A program made the translations under genes and the position numbers. This document shows, in pieces, positions 49,280-60,548 of a stretch of DNA of 64,000 nucleotides. The first letter of the stretch is position 1; the number at the start of each line of letters is the position of its first letter. A model generated the notes under the pieces. That model was not told where the DNA came from. It did not search any database and saw nothing but the letters and a program-made list of their open reading frames with translations. Source of the stretch: Manduca sexta (lineage: Eukaryota > Arthropoda > Insecta > Lepidoptera > Sphingidae); contig NC_051136.1 in NCBI RefSeq assembly GCF_014839805.1, forward strand, positions 992,001 to 1,056,000. The letters are read 5' to 3'.

Positions 49280-51932
49280 TAGAAGATGAATATACAATAA
49301 CTGTTATAGACCAGTAAGTTTGATTTAAGCAAATTGATTAATAGTACTAAAATTTTACTAATTAATCATGCATAATCCTAGATCTATGACAAACAACACT
49401 GCTGATTATAACGAGAAAATAGCTAGCACTACTGACACCCACACTCCACAGGCTTAAACAAACACTTTCTTTTTTTAACCGACTTCATTATTGAATCAGA
49501 TTTTTCAACGTAATATCACAACACATCAAAATACATTGCTGATTCTCAGGTCACGAAATTATATGAACCCTCAAGTGGAAAATCGGCCCTGTCAAGAAGC
49601 AGAAGAAGCATAAAAAATATCACTCATCATGACCTTAAAGTTGTCACTATAGACAAAGACGTTTTCTGTTCAATAAAGCAGGGATTCGCTTCCTATTTGT
49701 CAAAATGTCAGTGAATATCAAGGGCGGGGTGTAGTGGCGCTCACCGCGGTGCGCGTTTTTATTATCCAGGCAAAGGTCAGCGCAACCTATCTTCTATATC
49801 ATGATACGGTTAATATATTAATTCCCTAATGGGATTAAAAATAGGTTTAAAGTGGCCTTTTTGCACTACATTTATAGCCTGTAAATGTCAGTTTTATTAA
49901 TGAAGTAAAATGTACGTTTTAATTAATAGATAATATTATATTTACTTCAATTAATGTTAAGTTGAATTAAAACTACTTTCAAAGCTTGCATATTTTGTTA
50001 TCATCTACATAATTAAGCAATTAGTATTCGACACAATTATTTCCGTCCGCTTTAAGCTTTTCCCAGCATACTCTGTACATATTTGAGTATACACATCGAT
50101 ATATATGTACTACGGTATACTTAACGTAACCCAAACTTCCTATCCACAAGTTGTAGTCATTGGAAAGGTAAATGTTTAAAAAAAAAGAATACGAGTATTA
50201 GATCGTGAACGCAGGATGGGATATGCGGATGAATAAAAAAGGAGTTTGAAACAACCCGTTCATAGTTCACATTAGTGTAAAACATGAGAAATGGATATAC
50301 CAAAAATTATTAAGATCAATCAACAGCCACTCACGTTAGAGAGCGTCCGTTTCCCAAATGATGACGAACTTTTCGATATTTACATTATAATTTCTGTCTT
50401 CACAAGACGAAGGTAAGCCACGTCACGTGGGCTTATCCCATATCATCTTTATAATACAGCGTTGTAATATATTATTGCCTCAACATGTGGTTTATTAAAT
50501 GTACCGAAAAGGTAAGTTTAAAAAAATATAAAATTTATTTTTCTGAATTAGGTTAAAAAGTCTATGTTAAACGGTATACGAAAGGGTATTCAACAAATAA
50601 ATTTAAAATACCAACTGAAACTGATAAATCCTTTATGTGTATTGGTGCTGTTATACAGATAACACCACCAATACAGGCTGACAGCAGCCAGACGCGAGAT
50701 ATGACCCTCGCTTAAGGCTATACGTAGTGCATGTCGACACTGGTAGGGCTATGGTACTGCGACGCAAAGTTATTTGAGCTGTATTTCTTTTTACAAATTA
50801 CAAAAATGGAATTGTAGTGTAAGTTGAATATATCGTGTAATATAAATAATAAGTGTAGTGGACCGGAGCCATGCAGGATAGAACGAACTGGAAGAGAGTG
50901 CTATGTTAGTTTTGAGTTTTACTGAACATTATGGTAAAGTACAGAATAAGCCAAATATAATAGGCATAGATGGATAATATTATAAAAGGAACGTAATATA
51001 GGACCACTAGATGATGAATTAGTGAACTACACGTCCTACCCTGTCACATTGGACATACACTGGTTAATTTACGCTAGGGATAAATTAGAGCAAAACACCA
51101 TGACTGAATTTTCACTATCAGAGCGATGGTTGCTAATCGCTATGCTGTTGATTATAAAATTGCAACAAAATCCCAACAAACATTACCGATGAATTAGGTT
51201 TGAACACATACACTTATTCGTACATAGACAATTTAAGAAGTTACTGGGGAACTAAATTAACATAAACAAACATTAGACATTGAAGCACTCTATTATTTAC
51301 TCAAATATCCTTGCCTACAACCGAGAAATGTTACATAAATAATGAGTAAGATGTTTCAATAACTTGTATCCATTACGTGAACGTCTATCGAAATAATAAT
51401 TTTGTTCTATAGGTAGATATTCTAAAACACTACGATAAAATACACGACTACTTTTTTAAGTTATTATTTGCATGGTAGATATATTTAGGTATTTCAATGA
51501 CCATTGGCAAACCTCATTGAGTTAGCAGTGATTTTACGGCGACTCGTCCCTACAATGTTACTTCCCTACCAATTTCAGTTTCACAATGTAAAATACAAAA
51601 GCCTTCAAATGCATAATATCTGTTTCATAGTATTTTAATAGCTAATATAGTACCTACCTATATACCTCTACGTATTTACTTGTGGTAGGATATATTTTTC
51701 TATCCGTTCGGATAACAACCACCGTACACAAGGTTTTAAAACCCGCCATAGTGGCGTAGTGTGTCGCGTTCCGCTCTGTGCATATCCGGTTTCAACAGGC
51801 CGGCATAATTGTGTCGACTATCAAGGGGTAAACATCTCTCGTCAGTCAACATTCTATTGGACCGCACTCCACTAACCATTAAGTACAGTAGGGTCACTTT
51901 CCCGTGCGCGTAAGAAAAAAAACTGCTGCAAG
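49280..51932. other. Non-coding stretch
   Basis: Mostly AT-rich. Short GC-rich words near 49740 (ctcaccgcggtgcgcg) and a moderately GC-rich patch at 50670-50765 carry no supported exon. Confidence 0.45.
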
Positions 51933-52098
51933 CAGTAGCGTAGCTTGACATAAAAGGGCCCTATATCTACACTTTGTTGGGGGCTCTTCAGGGCAGTTCG
52001 AAATTTTGGGCGCCCGCTAAGTTTAATGTAGGTGTAAGCCAAGAGGAGCCCCAAGGCTCGGGGTATGTATCATTGATGCGGTGGTAGCTACGCCCCTG
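51933..52098. mobile_element. hAT-like MITE (166 bp) with 8-bp target duplication
   Basis: The left end CAGTAGCGTAGCT and the inverted right end CAGGGGCGTAGCT match at 11 of 13 positions. The flanks gctgcaag (51925-51932) and gctgcatg (52099-52106) form an 8-bp target duplication with one mismatch, the length produced by hAT transposases. CAG..GCGTAGC termini are common among animal hAT MITEs. The interior is GC-rich and non-coding, with GGGCCC and GGGCGCCC words. Confidence 0.75.
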
Positions 52099-52106
52099 GC
52101 TGCATG

Positions 52107-53931
52107 CCACGTCCGTTCAGATTTACTAAATGGCTAAACACAAATCGAGTGTGTTTCAGCTATATTTGCCGAGCCTGGGGGTGTCATAAAGTTACAGTAA
52201 AACGCGTTTAATCTGGCGTGTGGCTAGCCGGTGCCGGCGGCCGCGGCCAACAGCGCAACGTTGCACACGATTTCGTTGTAACACAGATTTGGCTAAGCGT
52301 ATTCTAAATATATGAATCGGGATTTTGTTCCATGCGCAGTATTGAAGTGATTTTAAATTTTGTTCTATGTTGGCAATCGTTCGCGTTTTATAAAAAAAAA
52401 ACAATAGTTCGGTGTATTTTCGGTTCATTGGTTGTGATTGTTTATTCATTCGTGAATAAAAGTGTAAATATCAGCTATGTATTATATTCCTACTGCACAC
52501 TGCCGACCACTGACAGATCTTAGTCCTTAGTCCACTACAATGATTCATTCAGTTCAGTCCACCATACACATTCTCAATTAGATAACGTGCACTAGTAGTT
52601 AAATAGATATAATCCTTTTACCAATTCCTATTTAATTATCTTCAAAATACGTTTAGATATATTATATTTCTTTTCTTTGAAAAATATTCGTTACCACTAG
52701 ATTCTACATTTTAGTAAATATTTTCCACAATTTCTCATCTCAGTCCTCAGACAGCCTTGCCCCAAATTTACCCTTATTCTTCGTGCTAATGCCCCAGGGC
52801 GCGTCCAGTCGTTCATCGCCGCTGTGATAAAAGCTTTTGTCGCTTCCTAAGGGAACTTCCCAATGCTCGCATCAAGCTATTTCTAGTATATTATTAAGTT
52901 ACTCCTTTTTATCAAAGAGGCTGTTAAATTATTTTACACGATGAAATCATATATTGATACTAATGTATCATCGATATTAATAATATTACAGGACGACGAA
53001 AATCGTATAATGACACCAACAAAAAACAGTCATCTGTACCTAATATTAAGATTGTTTTAGTAATTTCGCGAAGAGTAATTATTCAATACTATAGCATCAG
53101 CTACATCAAATAGTAGGAGCCCTTGTTTTAAGAATCAAGATATCAATATAGAAACTCAGTTGAAAAAATCAGACCATTATTCTTTATTGCGCACTTTAAC
53201 ACCTATTCAGTACTAACCCACATATAATGATAAATGAAATGGGCACGTCGCGGTTGTGGGACACTGTTTGATTAATAACTGCACGAAAGGCCCCGGGGCA
53301 CTCGCGTAATATACTCCAATGATTGTTTTACCAACCGCATCGTTAATTAACTATCTACAACAGAAGCGTAACTACAAGGGTGCCAGCGGTGCCCATATAC
53401 AGGATGCAGACCCTGCAGGGGGTCATCAAATCAAGACCAAGTGTTTGGTCATGCATAGTCGCAGTTGTAGAAGCTGGCACTGGCCACTTAAAAACCGCAA
53501 ACAATGAACATTCGCATTATATCCGTAGCCTGCTCAACTTAAAAGTTAGGCTTTACGACTTTAATCCCTACTCGTGGGCCTTCCCTGACATGACTTCTAC
53601 GGGCTAACCTATGAGCCAACCTTGATATTGTGTAGGTAGGCTAAGATGTTTTTATTACATAGATACGTTGTCCGAGCTCAATATTGGCAAGACAAAAGCA
53701 AGGTAATTGCCCGATATTCACTTAGTCAACCTCCAACCACTGTCGCGGCTAGTCGGCTTATTAAATTTTTGTATTTTTATAAATAAAATGCCTTCCTGTG
53801 TTTTTAGACGATGAATGAAAAAAAAACGTTTCATTTCATACATTAGTAATAAGTATACACTATTTAACTTATTTTTAACTAATAAATGCATTGTATTCGA
53901 CTGTCATGGCGACCAGAGACCAATAAACTAG
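52107..53931. other. Non-coding stretch with a GC-rich patch
   Basis: A GC-rich patch (ggtgccggcggccgcggcc, about 52230) lies in otherwise AT-rich DNA and could belong to a 5' exon or promoter. 'cagaagcgtaactacaaggg' near 53360 resembles a GCGTAG-type MITE end, but no matching second end was found. No exon is called. Confidence 0.35.
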
Positions 53932-53987
53932 ATGGCCACGGCGGCGACGCTCGGGCCGTATCAATGCGAGCTGCTAGGGCTGTACAA
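53932..53987 (+). CDS. Candidate first coding exon, plus-strand gene
   Basis: An ATG at 53932 starts MATAATLGPYQCELLGLY, with 15 of 18 codons ending in G or C, and closes on a GTATGT donor (TACAA|GTATGTGAC) with two bases left over. A short upstream frame (ATG at 53906, MATRDQ then TAA) would act as a uORF. The exon can be joined in phase to the open segment at 54397, giving Lys at the junction. A 112-codon frame in another register (53886-54224) covers the same bases, but most of it is AT-rich and runs through the donor. The product is not recognised. Confidence 0.4.
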
Positions 53988-54396
53988 GTATGTGACTACA
54001 TAGTAAATAGTGTGCTGTTTTTATGCGCTATTTTGTTAGTCTATAACGCGTCTATTTGTATTTTATTTTATGCAGCATATATTAGCGGTCAATCAGATGC
54101 TCGATTGTCGCACTCAGCGGCGTTACTATGTCGTCTAGACCCCCGGCCAATTTACTTTTATATACACGAATATTTCAACAATACATCCTCAAAAGACGAC
54201 AGATTAAAAATATTACTTACCTAGTGATCTAAAAATAAAAAATTGGTTTACACAAATTAACTCTAGAACCATTGGATCGTAAATATGAGTTAGTACTTAT
54301 GTCAACAGCTCACAACGAACACCTGAAGGCGATCTCCAGAGCGAAATAAATATAAAACGATTAGGATAAGTGGGTACTTACAGAAACTTTCCCAAG

Positions 54397-54500
54397 GTCT
54401 GACGTGGTGCTGGAAGTAGCCAACAAGTCTCTGCATCCACCGGAATACCGGACTGGTTACTATGCGCAGTCGTTGGACTCCAATCCATTCTGGAACAGCG
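54397..54500 (+). CDS. Candidate second coding exon, plus-strand gene (strand uncertain)
   Basis: The plus-strand frame reads SDVVLEVANKSLHPPEYRTG then YYAQSLDSNPFWNS, about 60% GC3, after an ACTTTCCCAAG acceptor at 54396 that keeps phase with the exon at 53932. A TTACAG acceptor at 54383 would need a different phase. GC3 drops sharply after 54500, where AACAGC|GTAGTT could be a weak donor. The complementary strand also has a long open frame (MNYAVPEWIGVQRLRIVTSP... to a TTTCT|GTAAGT donor), so the sense strand is not settled. It may also be part of a repeat. No family is recognised. Confidence 0.33.
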
Positions 54501-54565
54501 TAGTTCATATCAACATATTCCAATTACCAAGACCCAAGACTATCACATTAAATATCTACCTATGA

Positions 54566-56935
54566 TCATAGACGATTTAAACAGTGGACACAAGTTGCAG
54601 GATTAACTGAAGTACATAATTTTATTAATCCGATTTTTTAAGAGTACGCTACATATTATGTATCTACTCTCGAAACTTTTTTATGGTGCGCATAGATCAT
54701 GCCGCGCCGACAAAATTTCTCAATTCATTCAAATTTCGAATTTTATTACAGCGTGCAGCGCCATCTTTTATCAAGGAATATAAAACACATATCTTTATTC
54801 TATCTATCGTGTATTGACTATTGACATAATGGCCTGTAAAGTACACATTGCGTACTTAGTTATTTGGTTGATATTATCTAATCTAATAAATTGGCCGATC
54901 TACAACTGTATCAACAATACCTTTTCCTACCGTTTCTGTACTTCTGAATTCAGAATGGGTAAATGTGAGATATAGCGACGCGTAATTTAAATATTACTAA
55001 GATATTCTTATTACATTTTTGTAAGTTAGGTAGGTTCATATAATTAGCACTTTGTACATTGCTTTAGTTTGCTTACTACACTTTTGCTTGAAAATCCATT
55101 CAATACAATATTTATTAGACCTTTTAAGGAAAATGGATAGTACTTATATTTATGTAGTTTCATTGCCTTATATTTCGTTCATGCTCGTAAACTACAAAAT
55201 TACCATGAGCCATAAATAAACAGAAGATAATTTTTATCTCATTCTATGAATCATTCATCACCAAAGGCATAATATTGTATATTTTTCATGGAAGAAACAG
55301 TAATATATCAAGCGTGTGTTGGTTTTGAACATGGTTTCAAGTAAATTATGGTTTTATACGGTGTTTAAAATAAATGGGCATTCTAAATAAAACGACTACA
55401 ATAAAAGGTTCAGTTCTTCATAACATTGTTTATCAAGTAAGTATCATATGTTTGAAGTGTTATTGCACCTACTAGACTGTGACTTACGTGTATATTGGAA
55501 TACCTCGTTATTATTTTTATTATATTATAATGTTCATTCAAAGGGAGAAGTATGAAGAAAAACCCTACTTTTGCAACAGTCGGATAATATTGATCACGTT
55601 TAGTCCGAGTGTAAGCAAAATTCAACAAGTATAGGTTCCTATACAATAATTATCTAAGAAATTTACTATTTTATCGTTAATATATAGTAGTGAAATAGTA
55701 CCTATAAGTTATAACCATTGAATTCACAGACGTAAACAAACATAAACTCTTATCTGCCATACAGTCTGCCGCGAAACGTCCATACTTGACATTTGTTACG
55801 TACCTCTGCTTTCAATGTCCTCGTATCCACTAGGGCATAACAGCTGTCTCCAAGGCACCATCCTTTACTTCACTTATACCACTGTAACTTGACATTTACG
55901 CGCACCGGCGCGGGCGCGAAGTGAAATCGACGCGTGTACTGATGCGTTCAGCGGACACTGCTTAATGTCATGTTGTGTACGATAAGTACTGCGATAGCAT
56001 TATAATTGTAACAACTAAAGGCAATTTTAAGTTAGGTACAGTATGTTGGTAAATAAAAACTTTTGGTCAAAACTAAGATATTATGAAGAGGCAATGTTTA
56101 CAATTTTATTTATTGGTAGTAATCCGAATCGTTTGATATGTTTGGGTATATTTTTATAAAAAAATGTCTGAGTATAATTTTATTTGTAGAACATTCGTGC
56201 AGTTTGTGTAGCTGTACTGAGTAAAACGTAGATGAATAACATTCAATACAAAATAGTAAAAAAAATACTATGCCATAGTTTGTCTACTCATATAGGTAGG
56301 TAGGTACTGTGAAAAAATACAACAAAGCAACAATTAAATCAAGTTTATTAGAATTTGGTTTAAGCCGGTACGTTTATATCTTACAGCGTACAGTATTGAA
56401 CTGTATGGATCCAACAGTATTTTAAGCATTAGGTACGCGTGAAGAACATTTGTCATTAAAAAAAAGTACTTTAAAAGAGTAATCGCTGCATCGTTGCAAA
56501 ATTAGAATGAGTACGAAAAAATCATAATTGAAAACATATGGAGACCACAGAGCATGCTGGAGGAATAAGCATGCTTTCTAGTAATATATGTATTCCATTT
56601 ATATCGAGCTCACGATCCATGCAACCTATCTAGTTCATTACGTGCACTTAATTATGTCGTGTCCTGCACTTTTTAAATAAATTAGGTATATTGTCATACA
56701 TTAAAATTAAAAACATTAGCACATAAATCAGCTTTATAAAATTATTATTTACTCAAACTTAATTTATAATTATGCAATAACGTCCCAGTATACTATAACG
56801 ACACTGGACGTTAATTCATAATAAAATTACAATTCAGAGAACGCAGTTTGTACAGAAACGAAGAATTTCAGTTATAATATTTCTACAAACAACATATATT
56901 TCAATATACTTAATTATATTGTTCAAATAACTGGG
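54566..56935. other. AT-rich stretch without a supported gene
   Basis: It includes the presumed 3' UTR of the minus-strand gene that ends at 56936. AATAAA-type signals on that strand occur (as ttttatt) at 56106 and 56178. A GC-rich word lies at 55905-55930. No exon is seen. Confidence 0.4.
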
Positions 56936-57006
56936 TTAACTAATACTGTTGTTGTTGAGAAGAGGTACTGTGTCTTCGCTGTCTGATTTCTCGCTCTCAC
57001 TCGCCG
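56936..57006 (-). CDS. Terminal coding exon of a minus-strand gene, probable membrane-protein tail
   Basis: A strong acceptor on the minus strand (ATTCGTTTTTTTCCAG) is followed by a frame reading ASESEKSDSEDTVPLLNNNS-IS and then TAA. The composition is an acidic, serine-rich cytoplasmic tail. D-T-V-P-L-L fits the [DE]xxxL[LI] acidic dileucine signal for endosomal or lysosomal sorting, which would imply a membrane protein (inference). The exon needs one base from the preceding exon. A phase-0 reading is also open (RRVRARNQTAKTQY...), but looks less protein-like. The GC-rich exon stands out from AT-rich surroundings. The gene is not identified. Confidence 0.5.
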
Positions 57007-57403
57007 CTGGAAAAAAACGAATAATTAATCATCCTAACCATGACAACTAAACCAAAACGGGACAAACTGACAAAGCCGGATATATGTTCAAGTATATCTT
57101 AATGCCTAAACCACGAGGAAAAAAAACAATACGTACAAGTCAAATGTAAAAAAGTAAAGAAAATTAAAAAAAAATGTCATGCAGTTATTACAAAACAAAG
57201 CAATAGCGAGAAGGTTAACAGTAGCAAAGCAACACAATAGTAACAAAATATATTGGAACCTATAGGTAATTTGAAAATAGTAACATGGATAATTCAAACA
57301 GAGAAGTATTTATTCATCGCGCACATCTACTGTTTTCTATCTCAAATAAAACAAGACAAACACTTTATAAATACATACAAAAGCATACAAAAGCTCCACT
57401 GAC

Positions 57404-57445
57404 CTTAGCATCTTCTACTTTACAAATTATGTTGAATATCCAGTG
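57404..57445 (-). CDS. Possible 42-nt internal exon (low confidence)
   Basis: On the minus strand a T-rich acceptor (TTTTTTTTTATGTTCAG) and an AAG|GTCAGT donor enclose 42 nt. Only one frame is open: HWIFNIICKVEDAK, phase 0 at both ends. It is in phase with the less favoured reading of the terminal exon at 56936-57006, not the favoured one, so either it is an alternative exon or a chance pairing of sites. Confidence 0.2.
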
Positions 57446-58970
57446 CTGAACATAAAAAAAAATACTTAGCATATTTATTCGTGTAAACAGTGGATAAGTG
57501 ATATATTAATACTGTATTTTACCACAGACTAGACATGAGGTATACAAAGGTCTCAATAAAACAAGCATATCGAAAATGTTCATACGCTTATATTTCATAA
57601 AAAATACAACGGTCACATTATACAGCCAGCCTGCGTCCAGCACATTGTTACCTATCCACATATATATATTTACATCTTAGCACTACGGTTGTATGCTACT
57701 GTTTTCAAAAGTATAGAAATCTTGAGCTGTTACTTCATTCTAGCGACATTTTAATTCGACAGCATTGTCACATTAAATACGAAGACTAGATAAGCGAAGA
57801 TATTAGATAGTAGGCAAAATTTATTCTGTATGCCAAAATTAAACTTATTAAAGAACGATAAAAAATACTACAACCATAAATTTTTAAAGGACTGTACAAA
57901 CCCTAATAAGAAAAAATCTAATACGGATAGAAATCAAGTACTTTGATATAAACAAGACAGTATTTTTTATTAAATTAGTCACATCTTCGACTCAATATTT
58001 GCAAGCGTCCCTAGCACTTAAACTACAATCTATAACATTAAACGTTAATATTCTAGCTGGAGTGGGTTAATCGCAGCCAACACCGATACAATTTCATACC
58101 TATATCAAAGCAACAGAGCAGAAAGTAGTAGAGTTAGTATGAAGAAGTTGCAGGTGCATTGGGTTGGTTTAAAATATATTTCTTTTTATCCTTATATTGT
58201 ATTTCCAATGAATATTTCAATACTATATATTGGAGATTGTAACTAGCCGACAAAACAGATAACATAATTGCTACTCGCTCTGCCAAACAACTACAAACAC
58301 ATCCCGAGAAAAGTTAACACGATACATTCCCTTCTTTTCATGACGCTTTTCATAGTCTTTATTTCCAAATAAGAAATAAGTATTTTAACACACATTTTTT
58401 GTATCGTGAAAACTGAAAACCAAACGGTTGCTAGCTTTTGCAAAATATTAGTAAAAATCGACATCCGTTATTCGAGTACTGTAAAGTGCATACCAAACTG
58501 CACATCATCGACAAGTACTGTTATTGTACACTCAATTTAAAAAAAGGCCGTGGAACATAATTTATTATTGAATCGATTCTTCAACTCAAAGTAAAAAGTG
58601 ATTAGTTCAAACATATTTGCAACATTTAAAACGGCATCTGCAAATATTTAGTAGATGAAATACCTAATTCACGAATTTGCAAAAGCAGCATCCACAAAGT
58701 CCCCTATGTACCAACGGAACGAAACTAACAGTTAGATCTAAATGCAAACTTCGACTTAAATTAAGTCTGTATCAAAAATTGATCATTTTTATTTATTTAT
58801 CGAAGGCAACTATTTCATTTTTGAATTTTTAGATATTATAATGATTTGAGTAGCTCTTCGAAATAAACTCAGATGAAACACATTTCTTGAGTAGATGTTG
58901 AATTTAAGTCGCCTTTAGCTTTAGATCTGACACAAGAGGAAGGTGTGGTCATCCCTCACCAAGCACTTAC

Positions 58971-59022
58971 TGATCATTGGCGCCTATGTGTATACGATAA
59001 CTATCCGCTAACCGACGCTCAT
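58971..59022 (-). CDS. Candidate exon, possible alternative C-terminus
   Basis: The minus-strand acceptor (GTTATTGTTGTAG) and a consensus donor (TCA|GTAAGTGC) enclose 52 nt with one open frame: ERRLADSYRIHIGAND. If the donor is not used, the frame ends two codons later (CAG TAA), giving a C-terminus ...GANDQ with a TTTATT-type polyadenylation signal about 170 bp downstream (58789-58799). Its entry phase equals that of the terminal exon at 56936-57006, so the two could be alternative 3' exons of one gene. No domain is recognised. Confidence 0.3.
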
Positions 59023-59513
59023 CTACAACAATAACAACTGTTTAGAACTGTTTAGTCCGGGACCGACCACCGCCGCACCTTAGCGTAGTAATACTAACTA
59101 CAAACTATCGCACTCACATGATGTAAGTACTATACAGGTGTCCCAAAACATTTGTATTCAATTTACTTCAAATAATTGCTAGAAAACGGAATTTGAAAAC
59201 AATTTTTTTTTGATGGAGTAAGAATTTACCAAAGAAAAATTATATAAAAATATACTGTTTTTTAGTATTTAGGGATGGGTGTTTCTCGACGTTGGGGCAA
59301 CATAATATACAGGTGATAAAAACAAAGCACCCGTGGTGCATAATTTTTACGTGACAAATAAATAACTGTGTATAACAAATAAATCAAATAGAAATATTTT
59401 AGGAAATCTTGATTTCTTTGTATTATGGCTAAGATACATACTAAAAGAATTGCGCGAGTTAAAATAATTTTATTACAAGTAAATACATTGCAAGTTAATA
59501 TTACTACGCTTAC

Positions 59514-59569
59514 CCAGGCTTGCAACATCTTCAATAAAATGGGCAGAACAAATATTGATGTTGGTAATT
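59514..59569 (-). CDS. Possible exon preceding the 58971 and 56936 exons (low confidence)
   Basis: The donor on the minus strand is good (CCTGG|GTAAGCG). The acceptor (TTGTAAAG) is weak. In one frame the exon reads ITNINICSAHFIEDVASL and leaves one base. That base would join in phase to either the 52-nt exon (giving Asp) or the terminal exon at 56936 (giving Ala). A second frame reads ELPTSIFVLPILLKMLQAW, a hydrophobic segment that belongs to a 142-codon open frame (59262-59690). The evidence does not choose between them. Confidence 0.22.
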
Positions 59570-60471
59570 CTTTACAATAATTAACAATTTCAAATTTTGA
59601 AAATATATTACATTTTTGACAACTATGAAATTGGTATAACAGTGGGTATAATTTTGGCACAGTCACTAATGAATTTGGTCTGCGTGGCACTTTACAACCA
59701 AAGTGTCTGTACCAAATTTATACTCATGTTTAAACATTCATACTGTATAGGTCCATATTACAGGCCTCTAGGCGGCACGCTCGTAATCTGCGGACTGAGA
59801 GGTACGCATCTAAGGCGTTTTCTATTTAAAATATTTGGATACTGGTCTTTTAAGACACTATTATATACTTATATTTTTTAAACAATTTAAATCCCCAATC
59901 GTTTTTAGCAATAACATTTCACGAATGCATACTACATAATTTCATCGATCAGACATACTATATGAATGTTTACACTTGTAATACCAATTTATAAGATGTT
60001 GCAAGCCTCACTACCAACTAATTCATAAGGCTAGTATCGCGGGCGGGCGCTGGTAAGCCGCGGTGGTGGCTGTGAACACCGCTCTGCACCTAACACCTGC
60101 GAATTTTACCACTTTTTATTCACTGACAATCACACCCTACACTAAACCTCAAGTCAAATCGGAAAAATGACTCCTACGTCCCGACCTGATCTCAGTTTAA
60201 CGAGTCGACGTAATATCCAAATAAGTCAGTTTTCTTGAAGACTAAGGGATTTTATTCCAGACAATCTTTCCTCCCGATGTAGGGATAACGTCCGGGAACT
60301 TTTGAGTCATACTATAACTGACACGAGACGAAGGAAGCACTAATATCTACATAGACTACTTAAATTGCACCAGTACATATAATTAATAATGTTATGTATC
60401 TTGCACTGTGACTCTATTATAGAATATTTTTATCTTAGTTTATATAATAGGGCTGGATAGAATATAATTAT

Positions 60472-60548
60472 AAATAATAATATCAGCCCTGTATTATATA
60501 CTTGTCCACTGCTGAGCACGGGCCTCCTCTACTACTGAGAAGGATAGA
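60472..60548 (-). mobile_element. SINE family 1, severely 5'-truncated copy
   Basis: Only the 3' about 75 bp remains in minus orientation (TACAGGGCTGATATTATTAT tail, then TGAGGAGAG-like start of the body). It is nearly identical to the tail of the copy at 13411-13602, differing at only a few positions, so both are probably recent. Confidence 0.8.

Noticed and set aside
53360..53450. Second GCGTAG-type MITE
   Set aside because: The left end (cagaagcgtaactac) is suggestive, but no inverted right end or target duplication was found.
54750..54780. Plus-strand acceptor followed by 'cgtgcagcgccatctttt'
   Set aside because: This word (CAGCGCCATCT) is a common fragment of lepidopteran repeats, and no coding frame of interest follows.
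59262..59690. 142-codon minus-strand frame
   Set aside because: Rich in Ile, Leu and Tyr as expected from AT-rich DNA, with background codon use. A strong donor cuts it internally at 59514.
60036..60110. GC-rich patch with a GCTG|GTAAGC donor (plus) and a short minus-strand frame ending YQRPPAILAL
   Set aside because: No acceptor or start codon supports either reading. It may be a non-coding first exon, but the evidence is insufficient.
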